Below, in pieces: positions 54,063 through 62,711 of a DNA stretch of 64,000 nucleotides. The stretch is from Pseudomonas sp. DY-1 (GTDB lineage Bacteria; Pseudomonadota; Gammaproteobacteria; Pseudomonadales; Pseudomonadaceae): assembly GCF_003626975.1 (NCBI RefSeq), contig NZ_CP032616.1, forward strand, positions 4,254,001 to 4,318,000, in the 5' to 3' direction. Both the position numbers and the translations under genes were made by a program. Every line of letters starts with the position of its first letter. The stretch's first letter is position 1. The notes beneath the pieces are model-generated. The model saw nothing but the letters and a program-made list of their open reading frames with translations. It was not told the DNA's origin and ran no database searches.

Positions 54063-54725
54063 ATGGCCGAGAACCTGCAGGAACTGCTTTACCAACGACT
54101 ACGCGAGGGCCTGCTGGCAGGCCAGTTCAAACCCGGCGAGCGCCTGAAGATCCGCGATCTCGCCGCTGCCTGGGGCACCAGCCCGATGCCCGTACGCGCC
54201 GCCTTGCAGCGCCTGGTGGCTGAAGGCGCCCTCGAGGGCGAGCCACAGCGCTCGGTGCGCGTGCCGCCCATGACCCGGGAACGCTTCAAGCAGATCTTCC
54301 AGGTGCGTATGGCACTGGAAGGCATGGCCGTGGAAACGGCCGCCGCGCGATTGACCGCCGAGGAGCTGGAAATCCTGCGGGCCTGCATGGAGCGCATGGA
54401 TATCGCCATCGAGCAGCGAGATGTGCAGGGCTACCTGACCGATAACAGCCAATTCCATCGGGTTCTTTACGGTGCCTGTGGCAATCCGGTCCTGCTACGT
54501 ACCATCGAAACCCTCTGGCTGCAGGTCGGACCTTTCTTCAACCGACTGTTCACCGAGGCGGACCTGTCATTACGTCTGAACGACTTCCACGAGGACGCCT
54601 TCAAGGCGCTGCTGGAAGGCGACGGCAAGGCCGCGCGTTTTGCCATCGAGCAGGACCTTTCCTACTTCGGCCAATTCCTTCTTAACCTGCTGGAACTGGA
54701 CTTCGCACAGGCCCGCAGCGGCTGA
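54063..54725 (+). CDS. GntR-family (FadR/FCD subgroup) transcriptional regulator
   Basis: A 220-residue regulator. The N-terminal winged helix-turn-helix reads LYQRLREGLLAGQFKPGERL, KIRDLAAAWGTSPMPVRAALQ and RLVAEGALEGEPQRSVRVPP. The C-terminal all-helical FCD ligand domain includes QVRMALEGMAVETAA, NSQFHRVLYGACGNPVLL and HEDAFKALLEGDG, with the metal/ligand histidines. It is divergent from the aminotransferase operon and probably represses it and itself through the TGTGATCACA sites. ATG 54063 is preferred; a TTG at 54045 is in frame. The ligand is unknown. Confidence 0.87.
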   Translation: MAENLQELLYQRLREGLLAGQFKPGERLKIRDLAAAWGTSPMPVRAALQRLVAEGALEGEPQRSVRVPPMTRERFKQIFQVRMALEGMAVETAAARLTAEELEILRACMERMDIAIEQRDVQGYLTDNSQFHRVLYGACGNPVLLRTIETLWLQVGPFFNRLFTEADLSLRLNDFHEDAFKALLEGDGKAARFAIEQDLSYFGQFLLNLLELDFAQARSG

Positions 54726-54737
54726 TCCGGTGTTCTG

Positions 54738-54762
54738 CGGGAGCGGGTCAGCCCTGCTCCCG
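54738..54762 (+). terminator. Hairpin after the GntR gene
   Basis: CGGGAGC/GCTCCCG with an 11-base loop, 12 bases after the stop. It has no T-run, so termination strength is doubtful. Confidence 0.45.
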
Positions 54763-54944
54763 TAGGATGCTTCAGGCAAGTGTTACGGCATATTGCTCTG
54801 ACCTGGCGAGACATGTCGCAGTGATAGTCTGCGTGCGTTCCTTGCATCAACTTCCCTAATTCCTACATGGCTCCGCTGGAGCCGAGCGAGTTGCCCGCGC
54901 GCGGGATCGCTGTGCCGCGCATTGCAGAAAAGGAGTCGGCCGCC

Positions 54945-56702
54945 ATGCATGCCATTGCTTTCATCCAGGATCTTGCCGTGATCATGCTGGTCGCGGGCAT
55001 GGTGACCATCCTTTTCCACCGCTTCAAACAGCCAGTGGTGCTGGGCTACATCGTCGCTGGCTTCATCATCGGGCCGCACACGCCGCCCTTCGAGCTGATC
55101 CATGACGAGGAAACCATCAAGACCCTCGCCGAGCTCGGGGTGATCTTCCTGATGTTCTGCCTGGGGCTCGAATTCAGCCTCGCCAAGTTGTTCAAGGTCG
55201 GTGCCACGGCCTTCATCGCCGCCTTCCTGGAAATCGTGCTGATGATCTGGATCGGCTACGAGATCGGCAGCTATTTCGGCTGGAGCACCATGGACTCGCT
55301 GTTCCTCGGCGCGATCCTGGCCATCTCGTCTACCACCATCATCGTCAAGGCGCTCAGCGACCTGAAGTTGAAGAACGAGCGCTTCGCCCAGCTCATCTTC
55401 GGGGTGCTGATCGTCGAAGACATCCTGGGTATCGGCATCATCGCGCTGCTTTCAGGTATCGCGGTGAGCGGCTCGGTGGAAACCGGCGACGTGTTCGCCA
55501 CCGTCGGCAAGCTCAGCCTGTTCATGATCGTCGCGCTGGTCATCGGCATCCTGCTGGTGCCGCGTCTGCTCGCCTACGTGGCGAAGTTCGAGAGCAACGA
55601 GATGCTGCTGGTGACCGTGCTCGGCCTGTGCTTCGGCTTCTGCCTGCTGGTGGTGAAGCTCGAATACAGCATGGTGCTGGGCGCCTTCCTGATCGGCGCG
55701 ATCATGGCCGACTCGCGCCAGCTGGTGCAGATCGAGCGGCTGATCGAGCCGGTTCGCGACATGTTCAGCGCGATCTTCTTTGTCGCTATCGGCCTGCTGA
55801 TCGATCCCAAGGTGCTGGTCGAGTACGCCTGGCCCATCGTCGTCATCACCCTGGCGGTGGTGCTGGGCAAGATGATCTCCTGCGGCCTCGGCGCTTTCAT
55901 CGCCGGCAATGACGGCCGCACCTCGCTACGGGTCGGCATGGGCCTGTCGCAGATCGGTGAGTTCTCTTTCATCATCGCCGCGCTTGGCATCACCTTGCAG
56001 GTCACCAGCGACTTCCTCTATCCGGTAGCGGTGGCCGTGTCGGCCATCACCACCCTGCTGACGCCTTACCTCATCCGCGCCGCCGACCCGCTCTCGATCA
56101 AGCTGGCCAAGGTGATGCCGCAGCCCCTGGTGCGTGTCTTCGGCCTGTACGGCGAGTGGCTGCGCAGCATTCAGCCTCAAGGTCAGAGTGCGGTGCTGGC
56201 GGGGATGATCCGCAAGATCCTGCTGCAGGTAATGGTCAACCTGGCCCTGGTGGTGGCCATCTTCCTTGGCAGCGCCTACTTCGCCGGAGCGCTCGCCGAA
56301 TACCTGAGCGACTGGGTGACCTCGCCCAATCAGCAGAAGGCGCTGATCTGGGGTGGCGCGCTGCTGCTCTCGCTGCCCTTCCTGATCGCCGCCTACCGCA
56401 AGCTCAAGGCGCTTTCCATGCTGCTGGCGGAAATGGGGGTGAGCCCGGACAAGGCCGGGCGCCACACCGAGCGGGTGCGCAAGGTGATCGCCGAAGTGAT
56501 CCCGCTGCTCTCGCTGCTGGTCATCATGCTGCTGCTGATGGCGCTGTCGGCGAGCATTCTGCCGACGCTGGAGTTGCTGGTGCTTATCGGCCTGCTGGCG
56601 GCAGGTGTCAGCGCGCTGCTCTGGCACTGGTTGATCCGTGTGCACTCACGGATGCAGATTGCCTTGATGGAGACGCTGGAACAGAACCAGAACCACCGCT
56701 GA
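54945..56702 (+). CDS. CPA2-family cation:proton antiporter
   Basis: A 585-residue membrane protein of the monovalent cation:proton antiporter-2 family (KefB/RosB-like). It has about 12 hydrophobic segments, beginning IAFIQDLAVIMLVAGMVTILF, and the pore-region signatures VLGYIVAGFIIGP and LFLGAILAISSTTIIVKALSDL. It lacks the C-terminal TrkA-N domain of KefB/C but has a long membrane/loop extension (about 410-585). ATG 54945 has an AAAAGGAG ribosome site. P. aeruginosa has a similar Na+/H+ antiporter near its dicarboxylate transporter gene. Confidence 0.87.
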   Translation: MHAIAFIQDLAVIMLVAGMVTILFHRFKQPVVLGYIVAGFIIGPHTPPFELIHDEETIKTLAELGVIFLMFCLGLEFSLAKLFKVGATAFIAAFLEIVLMIWIGYEIGSYFGWSTMDSLFLGAILAISSTTIIVKALSDLKLKNERFAQLIFGVLIVEDILGIGIIALLSGIAVSGSVETGDVFATVGKLSLFMIVALVIGILLVPRLLAYVAKFESNEMLLVTVLGLCFGFCLLVVKLEYSMVLGAFLIGAIMADSRQLVQIERLIEPVRDMFSAIFFVAIGLLIDPKVLVEYAWPIVVITLAVVLGKMISCGLGAFIAGNDGRTSLRVGMGLSQIGEFSFIIAALGITLQVTSDFLYPVAVAVSAITTLLTPYLIRAADPLSIKLAKVMPQPLVRVFGLYGEWLRSIQPQGQSAVLAGMIRKILLQVMVNLALVVAIFLGSAYFAGALAEYLSDWVTSPNQQKALIWGGALLLSLPFLIAAYRKLKALSMLLAEMGVSPDKAGRHTERVRKVIAEVIPLLSLLVIMLLLMALSASILPTLELLVLIGLLAAGVSALLWHWLIRVHSRMQIALMETLEQNQNHR

Positions 56703-56837
56703 CGGGCGGCACAGCCCGCGCATTCGACGCCGATCGTAGCGTGCGCTGCAGGCGCCGCGTGCGGAGTAGGTGGCTGGTGCGCATGGCGCACCCTACAGAC
56801 TGAGCCCATCTTCAACGCCGCTGTTCCGACGCGGGAA

Positions 56838-57245
56838 TCAGCTGGCCAGCCAGACGTCCCGTGCCCAGTGCCAGACGGAGTCCCAGCTCTCGTCGGTGAG
56901 TTCGCCCTCGTCGCCGTCCCACAGGACGACTTCGCCTTCGCCGTCGACCAGGTAGTAGTTGCGGCCATCCTGGCAGAGGGGCACCAGATCGCGCGGTACG
57001 CCCAGGTCCCAGGCGACGGCGGCGACTTCCGGCAGGTAGGTGTGGGATTGCGGGTCGGTGGCGGTCACCGGTTCCAGGCGGCCATAGACCACATCGCTGA
57101 CCTTGAGCAGGAACTCGCGCAATTCGAAGGGCAGGTTGATCAGCAGCTGCTCCTCGATCTCCACCAGCAACTCCTCGTCAGGAAGCTCCAGGGGAACCGG
57201 CACCGGCTCGTTGAGTTCACGCAGCTGTTCGATGACTTCTTCCAT
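56838..57245 (-). CDS. SMI1/KNR4 (SUKH) domain protein
   Basis: A 135-residue acidic protein. LPDEELLVEIEEQLLINLPFELREFLLKVSDVVYGRLEP, read in blocks, matches the SMI1/KNR4 helix-strand core, and ends with DGRNYYLVDGEGEVVLWDGDEGELTDESW. Such proteins often serve as immunity proteins to polymorphic toxins, but here no toxin, Rhs or CDI gene is beside it. A housekeeping role is just as likely. Confidence 0.75.
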   Translation of the reverse strand: MEEVIEQLRELNEPVPVPLELPDEELLVEIEEQLLINLPFELREFLLKVSDVVYGRLEPVTATDPQSHTYLPEVAAVAWDLGVPRDLVPLCQDGRNYYLVDGEGEVVLWDGDEGELTDESWDSVWHWARDVWLAS

Positions 57246-57387
57246 GGCAAAAGGCCCTCATGCATTGGGATGCGCTTTATACAGTAGCCGGATGGACGGG
57301 AAAATCGCGGGTTCAATGGACGAAGGTTTTCACCAGACAGCACGGCCAGCCCACCTTATCCTCGACTTTTTTGCCAAGGAGCCTGTC

Positions 57388-57840
57388 ATGGCGATCACCT
57401 GGACCTGCAAACATCACAGCGAGCTCGATTCCCACGAGGTCTACGCGTTCCTGGCGCTGCGCTGCCAGGTGTTCGTGGTGGAGCAGAAATGCCCCTACCT
57501 GGATGTCGATGGCCAGGACCTGGAAGCCGATACCTGCCATGTGATGGCCTGGGAAGACGACAAACTGCTGGCGTACCTGCGCCTGCTGGACCCATCGACC
57601 CAGGGCGGCGACGTGGTGATCGGACGCGTGGTGAGCGCCGCCGAAGCACGTGGTCGCGGCCTCGGGCACGGACTGATGGAGCGTGCCCTGATCGAGGCCG
57701 GCAAGCGCTGGCCGGGCATGCCGGTGTATCTCTCGGCCCAGGCGCACCTGCAGGGTTACTACGGCCGCTACGGTTTCTCTGCGGTGACCGAGGTTTACCT
57801 GGATGACGGCATTCCTCACGTTGGAATGCGCCGCGCTTAG
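57388..57840 (+). CDS. elaA: GNAT-family acetyltransferase ElaA
   Basis: A 150-residue GNAT protein of the ElaA type. The signatures are ALRCQVFVVEQKCPYLDVDGQD, the acetyl-CoA loop RVVSAAEARGRGLGHGLMERAL, and the C-terminal GYYGRYGFSAVTEVYLDDGIPHVGM. The ATG at 57388 has an AAGGA ribosome site; longer upstream frames overlap the opposite gene. The substrate is unknown. Confidence 0.88.
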   Translation: MAITWTCKHHSELDSHEVYAFLALRCQVFVVEQKCPYLDVDGQDLEADTCHVMAWEDDKLLAYLRLLDPSTQGGDVVIGRVVSAAEARGRGLGHGLMERALIEAGKRWPGMPVYLSAQAHLQGYYGRYGFSAVTEVYLDDGIPHVGMRRA

Positions 57841-57975
57841 GCCCAACACTGCTTTGCAGTGCCGGGCTCAGCACCAACCGCTTTATCCCGGCCGGAATGT
57901 GCTGGCTAAACTTTGTGCACCATCCGGCTGCCCCGGGCAGCCGCCAACACCCTGGCTTTCCACAGGAGGTGCATC

Positions 57976-58440
57976 ATGCGAATGGCCGCAACCCTGCAGC
58001 GCAGCCTGGAACGTACCCATACCCAGTTCGATCTGGTGCCGCACCCTCACTCGGCCACCAGCCTGGAGTCGGCGCGCGTCGCCAATATTCCCGCCGAGCG
58101 TCTGGCCAAGCCGGTGATCCTGGACGATCGCCAAGGCAATTTCCTCATGGCGGTCGTTCCCTCCAGCCGCCACCTGGACATGGGCAAGGTGCGCAAGGAC
58201 TCGAGGATCTGGCAACTCACCCACGAAGCCGACCTGGCCCGCCTGTTCAAGGACTGCGAACTCGGTGCCGTGCCGGCACTCGGTGAACCCTATGGCATGA
58301 ACATGCTGGTGGACCCGCAGTTGACGCGGCAGAAGGACATCTACCTGGAGGCCGGCGACCACGAAAACCTGGTGCATATGCGCATGGATGATTACCTGAA
58401 ACTGGTGCCACATGCGGAAGTCTGCGAGCTCTGCCACTAG
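57976..58440 (+). CDS. YbaK/aminoacyl-tRNA deacylase domain protein
   Basis: A 154-residue protein of the YbaK/ProX domain family, which removes wrongly attached amino acids from tRNAs. It is recognised from LAKPVILDDRQGNFLMAVVP, LGAVPALGEPYGMNMLVDP and the final VHMRMDDYLKLVPHAEVCELCH. ATG 57976 follows a strong AGGAGGT ribosome site. The conserved lysine of the deacylase site is probably in LAKPVIL. It stands alone between elaA and a terminator. Confidence 0.8.
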   Translation: MRMAATLQRSLERTHTQFDLVPHPHSATSLESARVANIPAERLAKPVILDDRQGNFLMAVVPSSRHLDMGKVRKDSRIWQLTHEADLARLFKDCELGAVPALGEPYGMNMLVDPQLTRQKDIYLEAGDHENLVHMRMDDYLKLVPHAEVCELCH

Positions 58441-58573
58441 GGCCCGTGATTTGCTCGCGAAATCATGAAGAAGGTCCGGGGCGTCAGACCGCCCATTCCG
58501 CCGCCCTTCTGGTTCCGCCGCTCCCTCGCGCGGCGGCGTTGGCGCAGAGGTGGCGGTCGCCATCAGTGAAACG

Positions 58574-58601
58574 AAAAACCCGGGACAAGCCCGGGTTTTT
58601 T
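58574..58601. terminator. Bidirectional terminator
   Basis: AAAAACCCGGG/CCCGGGTTTTTT around ACAAG, between the convergent YbaK-like and Tim44-domain genes. Confidence 0.92.
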
Positions 58602-58615
58602 CATTGCAGAAGCAA

Positions 58616-59476
58616 TCAGTTCTGACGGATGCCCGCCACCAGCCAGGGCTGGTTTTCGCCATTTACGCGCTCCATGCGCCAGCTTTCGCTGAACACTTCG
58701 CCCTGGTCGAAACGCGAGGACTTGGAGACACCGTTGAAGGTCAGGGTGGCGACGGTCTTGTCGCTCAGCTCATCGATGCCGTCCAGTTGCACCTGGAGGT
58801 TGTCGATATAGGTGGACTGGTAGGCATCGCCCAGGCTGGCGCGCTCTTCCTTCAGGAAGCTCAGCATCTGCGGGGTGACGAACTCGGCGATCTTGTCCAT
58901 CTCGGCCGCGTCCCAGTGCTGTTGCAGGGCCACGAAGTGCTCGCGGCCGGCTTCGATGAAGCGCTGCTCGTTGAACCAGCTCGGCGCGTTGAAGGCAGGC
59001 TGAGCCACCGGGGCGGAGCTGCCGAAGATCGACGGCTGCTGTTGCGGCATCTGCGGCATTTCACGCTGGAACGGCGCATGGCCGGCCATGGCGGGGCGGC
59101 CCTGCTGCTGGGCGCGCTTGCGGGCGGCCAGGAAGCGGAAGATCAGGAAGGCGATCAGGCCGATGATCAGGAAGTCGAAGATTTGCATGCCGTCGAAGCC
59201 GTCACCCATGAACATCGAGGCGAGCAGGCCACCGGCGGCGATGCCGGCCAGCGGGCCAAGCCAGCGGGATGCACCGCTCGCGGCTGCGGCGGGCTTGCCA
59301 GCTGCGGCAGGGGCGGTGGCGTTCGGGGCTTGCTGGGCGGGAGCCGCCTGGCGGGTCTGGTGGGTCGGCGCGGAGCCGAAGGACTTGCCGCCACCCATAC
59401 GCTTGGCGGCGTTGACATCCAGGCTGAGCGTCAGGCCGACGCAAAGGGCCAGGGCAATACTGAGAAATCGGCGCAT
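58616..59476 (-). CDS. Tim44-like domain protein, membrane anchored
   Basis: A 286-residue protein. A signal peptide (MRRFLSIALALCVGLTLSLDVNA) is followed by a Gly/Ala/Pro-rich linker. Two hydrophobic segments follow (LGPLAGIAAGGLLASMF and FDFLIIGLIAFLIFRFLAA, about 72-112), then a Gln/Pro-rich stretch. The C-terminal Tim44-like domain (about 165-286) has WFNEQRFIEAGREHFVALQ and FSESWRMERVNGENQPWLVAGI. Its bacterial role is not established; the domain binds membranes and proteins in mitochondria. Confidence 0.83.
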   Translation of the reverse strand: MRRFLSIALALCVGLTLSLDVNAAKRMGGGKSFGSAPTHQTRQAAPAQQAPNATAPAAAGKPAAAASGASRWLGPLAGIAAGGLLASMFMGDGFDGMQIFDFLIIGLIAFLIFRFLAARKRAQQQGRPAMAGHAPFQREMPQMPQQQPSIFGSSAPVAQPAFNAPSWFNEQRFIEAGREHFVALQQHWDAAEMDKIAEFVTPQMLSFLKEERASLGDAYQSTYIDNLQVQLDGIDELSDKTVATLTFNGVSKSSRFDQGEVFSESWRMERVNGENQPWLVAGIRQN

Positions 59477-59600
59477 CAGAGGCTTCTCTTGGTTATGAAT
59501 CTACGCGCGCCATGCTGCACAGTCAGTCGCGCGATAGCTAGGGGCAGAGTGTTTCGGGATTTTGTCGTACAGCTCTGTCGGCCTTTTCCGGGCATGCCGT

Positions 59601-60176
59601 TCATCTGCGCAGTAGGAACACCAGTGGGCCGCAGCGCAACTGACGGCGTAGCAGGGCGCGCAAATCTGCTTCGTCTTCCAGCGGATGGCGCAGCCAGTGG
59701 ACGAAGGTGCGCAGGTAGGCTCCGGTGAGCAGGCTTTCCTCGGCGATGCGGCACAGGTGCAGGGTTTCCCGCTGCGCCGCCTCGCGCCACCACTGCACGG
59801 TACGGCTGACGCGTAACAGTCCCAGCACTTGCAGGTGGATATGCCCGGGCTCGAGCTTGTAGAGCAGCATCTGCGCGGTAACCGCGCGGTGCGGCGCCAG
59901 CGCGCCAAGCCAGGCCATCAGCAGTTCCTCCAGGCGCCTCTCCGCGCCCAGGGCCGCCAGGTCGCCGCCTTTGCTGCGCTCCAGCAGAGCCAGGTCGGCG
60001 CGGTCGAACCAGGCCTCTACCAGGTCATCCTTCTGTCGATAATGCTTGGCGATGGCGTCGAGGCTGACGCCGAGTTCATTGGCTACCTCGAACAGGTGCA
60101 ACCGTTCCCAACCACTGGTATCGGCCAGGTTCAGGGCGCAATCGAGAATCTGCTGGGCGCTGGGTGAGCGGGGCAT
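59601..60176 (-). CDS. TetR-family transcriptional regulator
   Basis: A 191-residue regulator with the N-terminal helix-turn-helix QQILDCALNLADTSGWERLHLFEVANELGVSLDAIAKHY, read in blocks, and an all-helical ligand domain. The start at 60176 has a GGAGGAA ribosome site. No obvious divergent target gene is present; the Tim44-domain gene 124 bp downstream is on the same strand. Ligand and target unknown. Confidence 0.8.
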   Translation of the reverse strand: MPRSPSAQQILDCALNLADTSGWERLHLFEVANELGVSLDAIAKHYRQKDDLVEAWFDRADLALLERSKGGDLAALGAERRLEELLMAWLGALAPHRAVTAQMLLYKLEPGHIHLQVLGLLRVSRTVQWWREAAQRETLHLCRIAEESLLTGAYLRTFVHWLRHPLEDEADLRALLRRQLRCGPLVFLLRR

Positions 60177-60264
60177 GGACGTTCCTCCGCCACTCAGTAT
60201 GGCCAAGCGCGCGGCGGCGGCAGAGGCATCGGACGGGCGGAGAGTCCGTGGAGCTTCAAAACCA

Positions 60265-60302
60265 GTTGGAGCGAATTCATTCGCGAATGAATTCGCTCCA
60301 AC
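60265..60302. repeat. 38-bp perfect palindrome after uvrD
   Basis: GTTGGAGCGAATTCATTCG is followed directly by its exact reverse complement. It belongs to the same GGCGAATTCATTCGC-type repeat family as 37224, 38922 and about 48853. It lies 28 bases beyond the uvrD stop and may act as its transcript end. Confidence 0.8.
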
Positions 60303-60329
60303 AGAACAGGCGGCGGGAGAGCGTCCCGG

Positions 60330-62510
60330 TCAGAGCGGCTGCAGCTTGGCGTACGCCAGCATCAGCCACTTGCTGCCTTCGCTCTCGAACTTCACCTGCA
60401 CCCGGGCCTGGGCGCCGGCGCCTTCGAAGTTGAGGATGGTGCCCTCGCCGAACAACGCATGCTGCACTCGCTGGCCCAGGGAGAAGGGCGTTTCCGGCAC
60501 GGCGGCACCGTCGAAGATGGAGCCGTGGCGGCTACCGCTCCCCATGGGACGGCTGATGCTGTTGTTCAGGCGCACTTCACGAATCAGCTGCGGCGGCACT
60601 TCGCGGACGAAGCGCGAGACCTTGTTGTAGGTCTCGCTGCCGTAGAGCCTGCGGGTTTCGGCGTAGGTCAGGACCAGGCGCTGCATGGCACGGGTGACGC
60701 CGACATAGGCCAGACGGCGCTCTTCTTCCAGGCGGGTCGGGTCTTCCATGCTCATCTTGTGCGGGAACAGGCCTTCTTCCATGCCCACCAGGAATACCAG
60801 GGGGAACTCCAGACCCTTGGCGCTGTGCAGGGTCATCAGCTGTACGCTGTCCTCGAAAGCGTCGGCCTGGGTTTCCCCGGCCTCCAGCGAGGCGTGGCTG
60901 AGGAAGGCCTGCAGCGGCGTGAGGTCGTCCTCGGGCTCTTCGTTCTCGAAGGCGCGGGCGGCGCTGACCAGCTCTTCCAGGTTTTCCACCCGGGCCTGGC
61001 CCTTCTCGCCCTTCTCGTCCTTGTGGTACGCCACCAGGCCACTCTGCTCGATGACCGTCTGGGTCATCAGGTGCAGGGGCATCTCCAGGCACTTCGCGGT
61101 CAGGTTCTCGATCAGCTCCATGAAGGCCGCCAGGGCGCTGGAGGCGCGACCGGCCAGGGCCTTGTTGGCGATCATCAGGCGCATCGCTTCCCACATCGAG
61201 ACTTCGTTGACGCGGGAGAACTCGCGGATGCTCTCCACGGTTTTCTCACCGATACCGCGTGGCGGCACGTTGATTACCCGCTCCAGCGCCGCATCATTGC
61301 CACGACCGTCGAGCAGGCGCAGGTAAGCCATGGCGTTCTTGATCTCGGCGCGCTCGAAGAAGCGCTGGCCGCCATAGATGCGGTAGGGAATCTTCTCCCG
61401 CAGGAGGGCCTCTTCCAGCACCCGCGACTGGGCGTTGGAGCGATAGAGGATGGCGATTTCGCTGCGGGCCATGCCGTCTTTCAAGGCGCTCTCGATGCTC
61501 TCCACCACGTAGCGGGCTTCGTCGTGCTCGTTGAACGCGGCATACAGGCCAATGGGTTCGCCGTCTTCGCCCTCGGTCCAGAGCTCCTTGCCCAGGCGCC
61601 CTTGATTGTTGGCGATGAGGGCGTTGGCGGCCTTGAGGATGCCTGCGGTGGAGCGGTAATTCTGCTCCAGGCGAATCACCTCGGTATCCGGGAAGTCGCT
61701 GGAGAACTGCTGGATGTTCTCGATCCGCGCACCGCGCCAGCCATAGATCGACTGGTCGTCGTCGCCCACCACCATCAGGCTCTGGCCACCCTTGGCAAGC
61801 AGGCGAAGCCAGGCGTACTGCACGGCGTTGGTGTCCTGGAATTCGTCCACCAGCACATGGCGGAAGCGTCGCTGGTAGTGCTCCAGCAGGCTCGGACGGT
61901 CGCGCCAGAGGTCAAGGGCGCGCAGCAGTAGTTCGGAGAAGTCGATTACCCCGGTGCGCGCACAGGCGGCTTCGTAGGCTTCGTAGATCTTCAGCATGGT
62001 GCCGAGGAACAGGTCGCCGCCGGCCTGGATGTGCTGCGGACGGATGCCCTCGTCCTTCTGTCCGTTGATGAACCACTGTGCCTGACGTGCCGGCCAGCGC
62101 TGCTCGTCGAGGCCGAGGTCGCGAATCACCCGCTTGACCAACCGCTGCTGGTCGTCGCTATCGAGGATCTGGAAGTTCTCGGTCAGGCCCGCTTCCTGCC
62201 AGTGGGCGCGCAACAGGCGGTGCGCCAGACCGTGGAAGGTGCCGACCCACATGCCTGCCGGGTTGATCCCCAGCAGTTGCTCGATGCGCTGGCGCATTTC
62301 GGCCGCGGCCTTGTTGGTGAAGGTCACCGACAGGATCGAGTGCGGCGAGGCCTGCTCCACCTGGATCAGCCAGGCGATGCGGTGCACCAGCACGCGAGTC
62401 TTGCCGGAACCGGCGCCGGCAAGCACCAGTTGACGCCCCAGCGAGGCCGCTACGGCCTGGCGTTGAGCGTCGTTGAGGGAGTTCAGGAGGAGGGAGAGAT
62501 CATCATGCAT
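60330..62510 (-). CDS. uvrD: DNA helicase II
   Basis: A 726-residue superfamily 1A 3'-5' helicase of nucleotide excision and mismatch repair. Motif I is AGAGSGKTRVL (about residue 32) and motif II is VDEFQDTNAVQY. QSIYGWRGA (motif III), VIRLEQNYRS (motif IV), LMTLHSAKGLEFP (motif V) and VGVTRAMQRL (motif VI) follow. The C-terminal Tudor-like domain (GQRVQHALFGEGTILNFEG) is intact. Its length is about the same as the P. aeruginosa enzyme. Confidence 0.96.
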   Translation of the reverse strand: MHDDLSLLLNSLNDAQRQAVAASLGRQLVLAGAGSGKTRVLVHRIAWLIQVEQASPHSILSVTFTNKAAAEMRQRIEQLLGINPAGMWVGTFHGLAHRLLRAHWQEAGLTENFQILDSDDQQRLVKRVIRDLGLDEQRWPARQAQWFINGQKDEGIRPQHIQAGGDLFLGTMLKIYEAYEAACARTGVIDFSELLLRALDLWRDRPSLLEHYQRRFRHVLVDEFQDTNAVQYAWLRLLAKGGQSLMVVGDDDQSIYGWRGARIENIQQFSSDFPDTEVIRLEQNYRSTAGILKAANALIANNQGRLGKELWTEGEDGEPIGLYAAFNEHDEARYVVESIESALKDGMARSEIAILYRSNAQSRVLEEALLREKIPYRIYGGQRFFERAEIKNAMAYLRLLDGRGNDAALERVINVPPRGIGEKTVESIREFSRVNEVSMWEAMRLMIANKALAGRASSALAAFMELIENLTAKCLEMPLHLMTQTVIEQSGLVAYHKDEKGEKGQARVENLEELVSAARAFENEEPEDDLTPLQAFLSHASLEAGETQADAFEDSVQLMTLHSAKGLEFPLVFLVGMEEGLFPHKMSMEDPTRLEEERRLAYVGVTRAMQRLVLTYAETRRLYGSETYNKVSRFVREVPPQLIREVRLNNSISRPMGSGSRHGSIFDGAAVPETPFSLGQRVQHALFGEGTILNFEGAGAQARVQVKFESEGSKWLMLAYAKLQPL

Positions 62511-62711
62511 CGCGGCATTCTATTGGCGCGGCTGGGGGAGGGCAAACCGATGACCGGATGGTCAGCCGGATGGTCGCCGATCCGTGCGGCCGAGACCCTC
62601 CGAAAGTTGGGGGACGCTCATCCGGAACCTCGCACATAAAGCTATTGCAGCGACTCACCGCTCGGGTAAGCTCCGGGCTCGCTTAGGCAGACCACTACAA
62701 AAAAAGCGCCT

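Noticed and set aside
56838..57245. SMI1/KNR4 protein as immunity gene of a polymorphic toxin system
   Set aside because: No toxin, Rhs, CDI or VgrG gene is adjacent.
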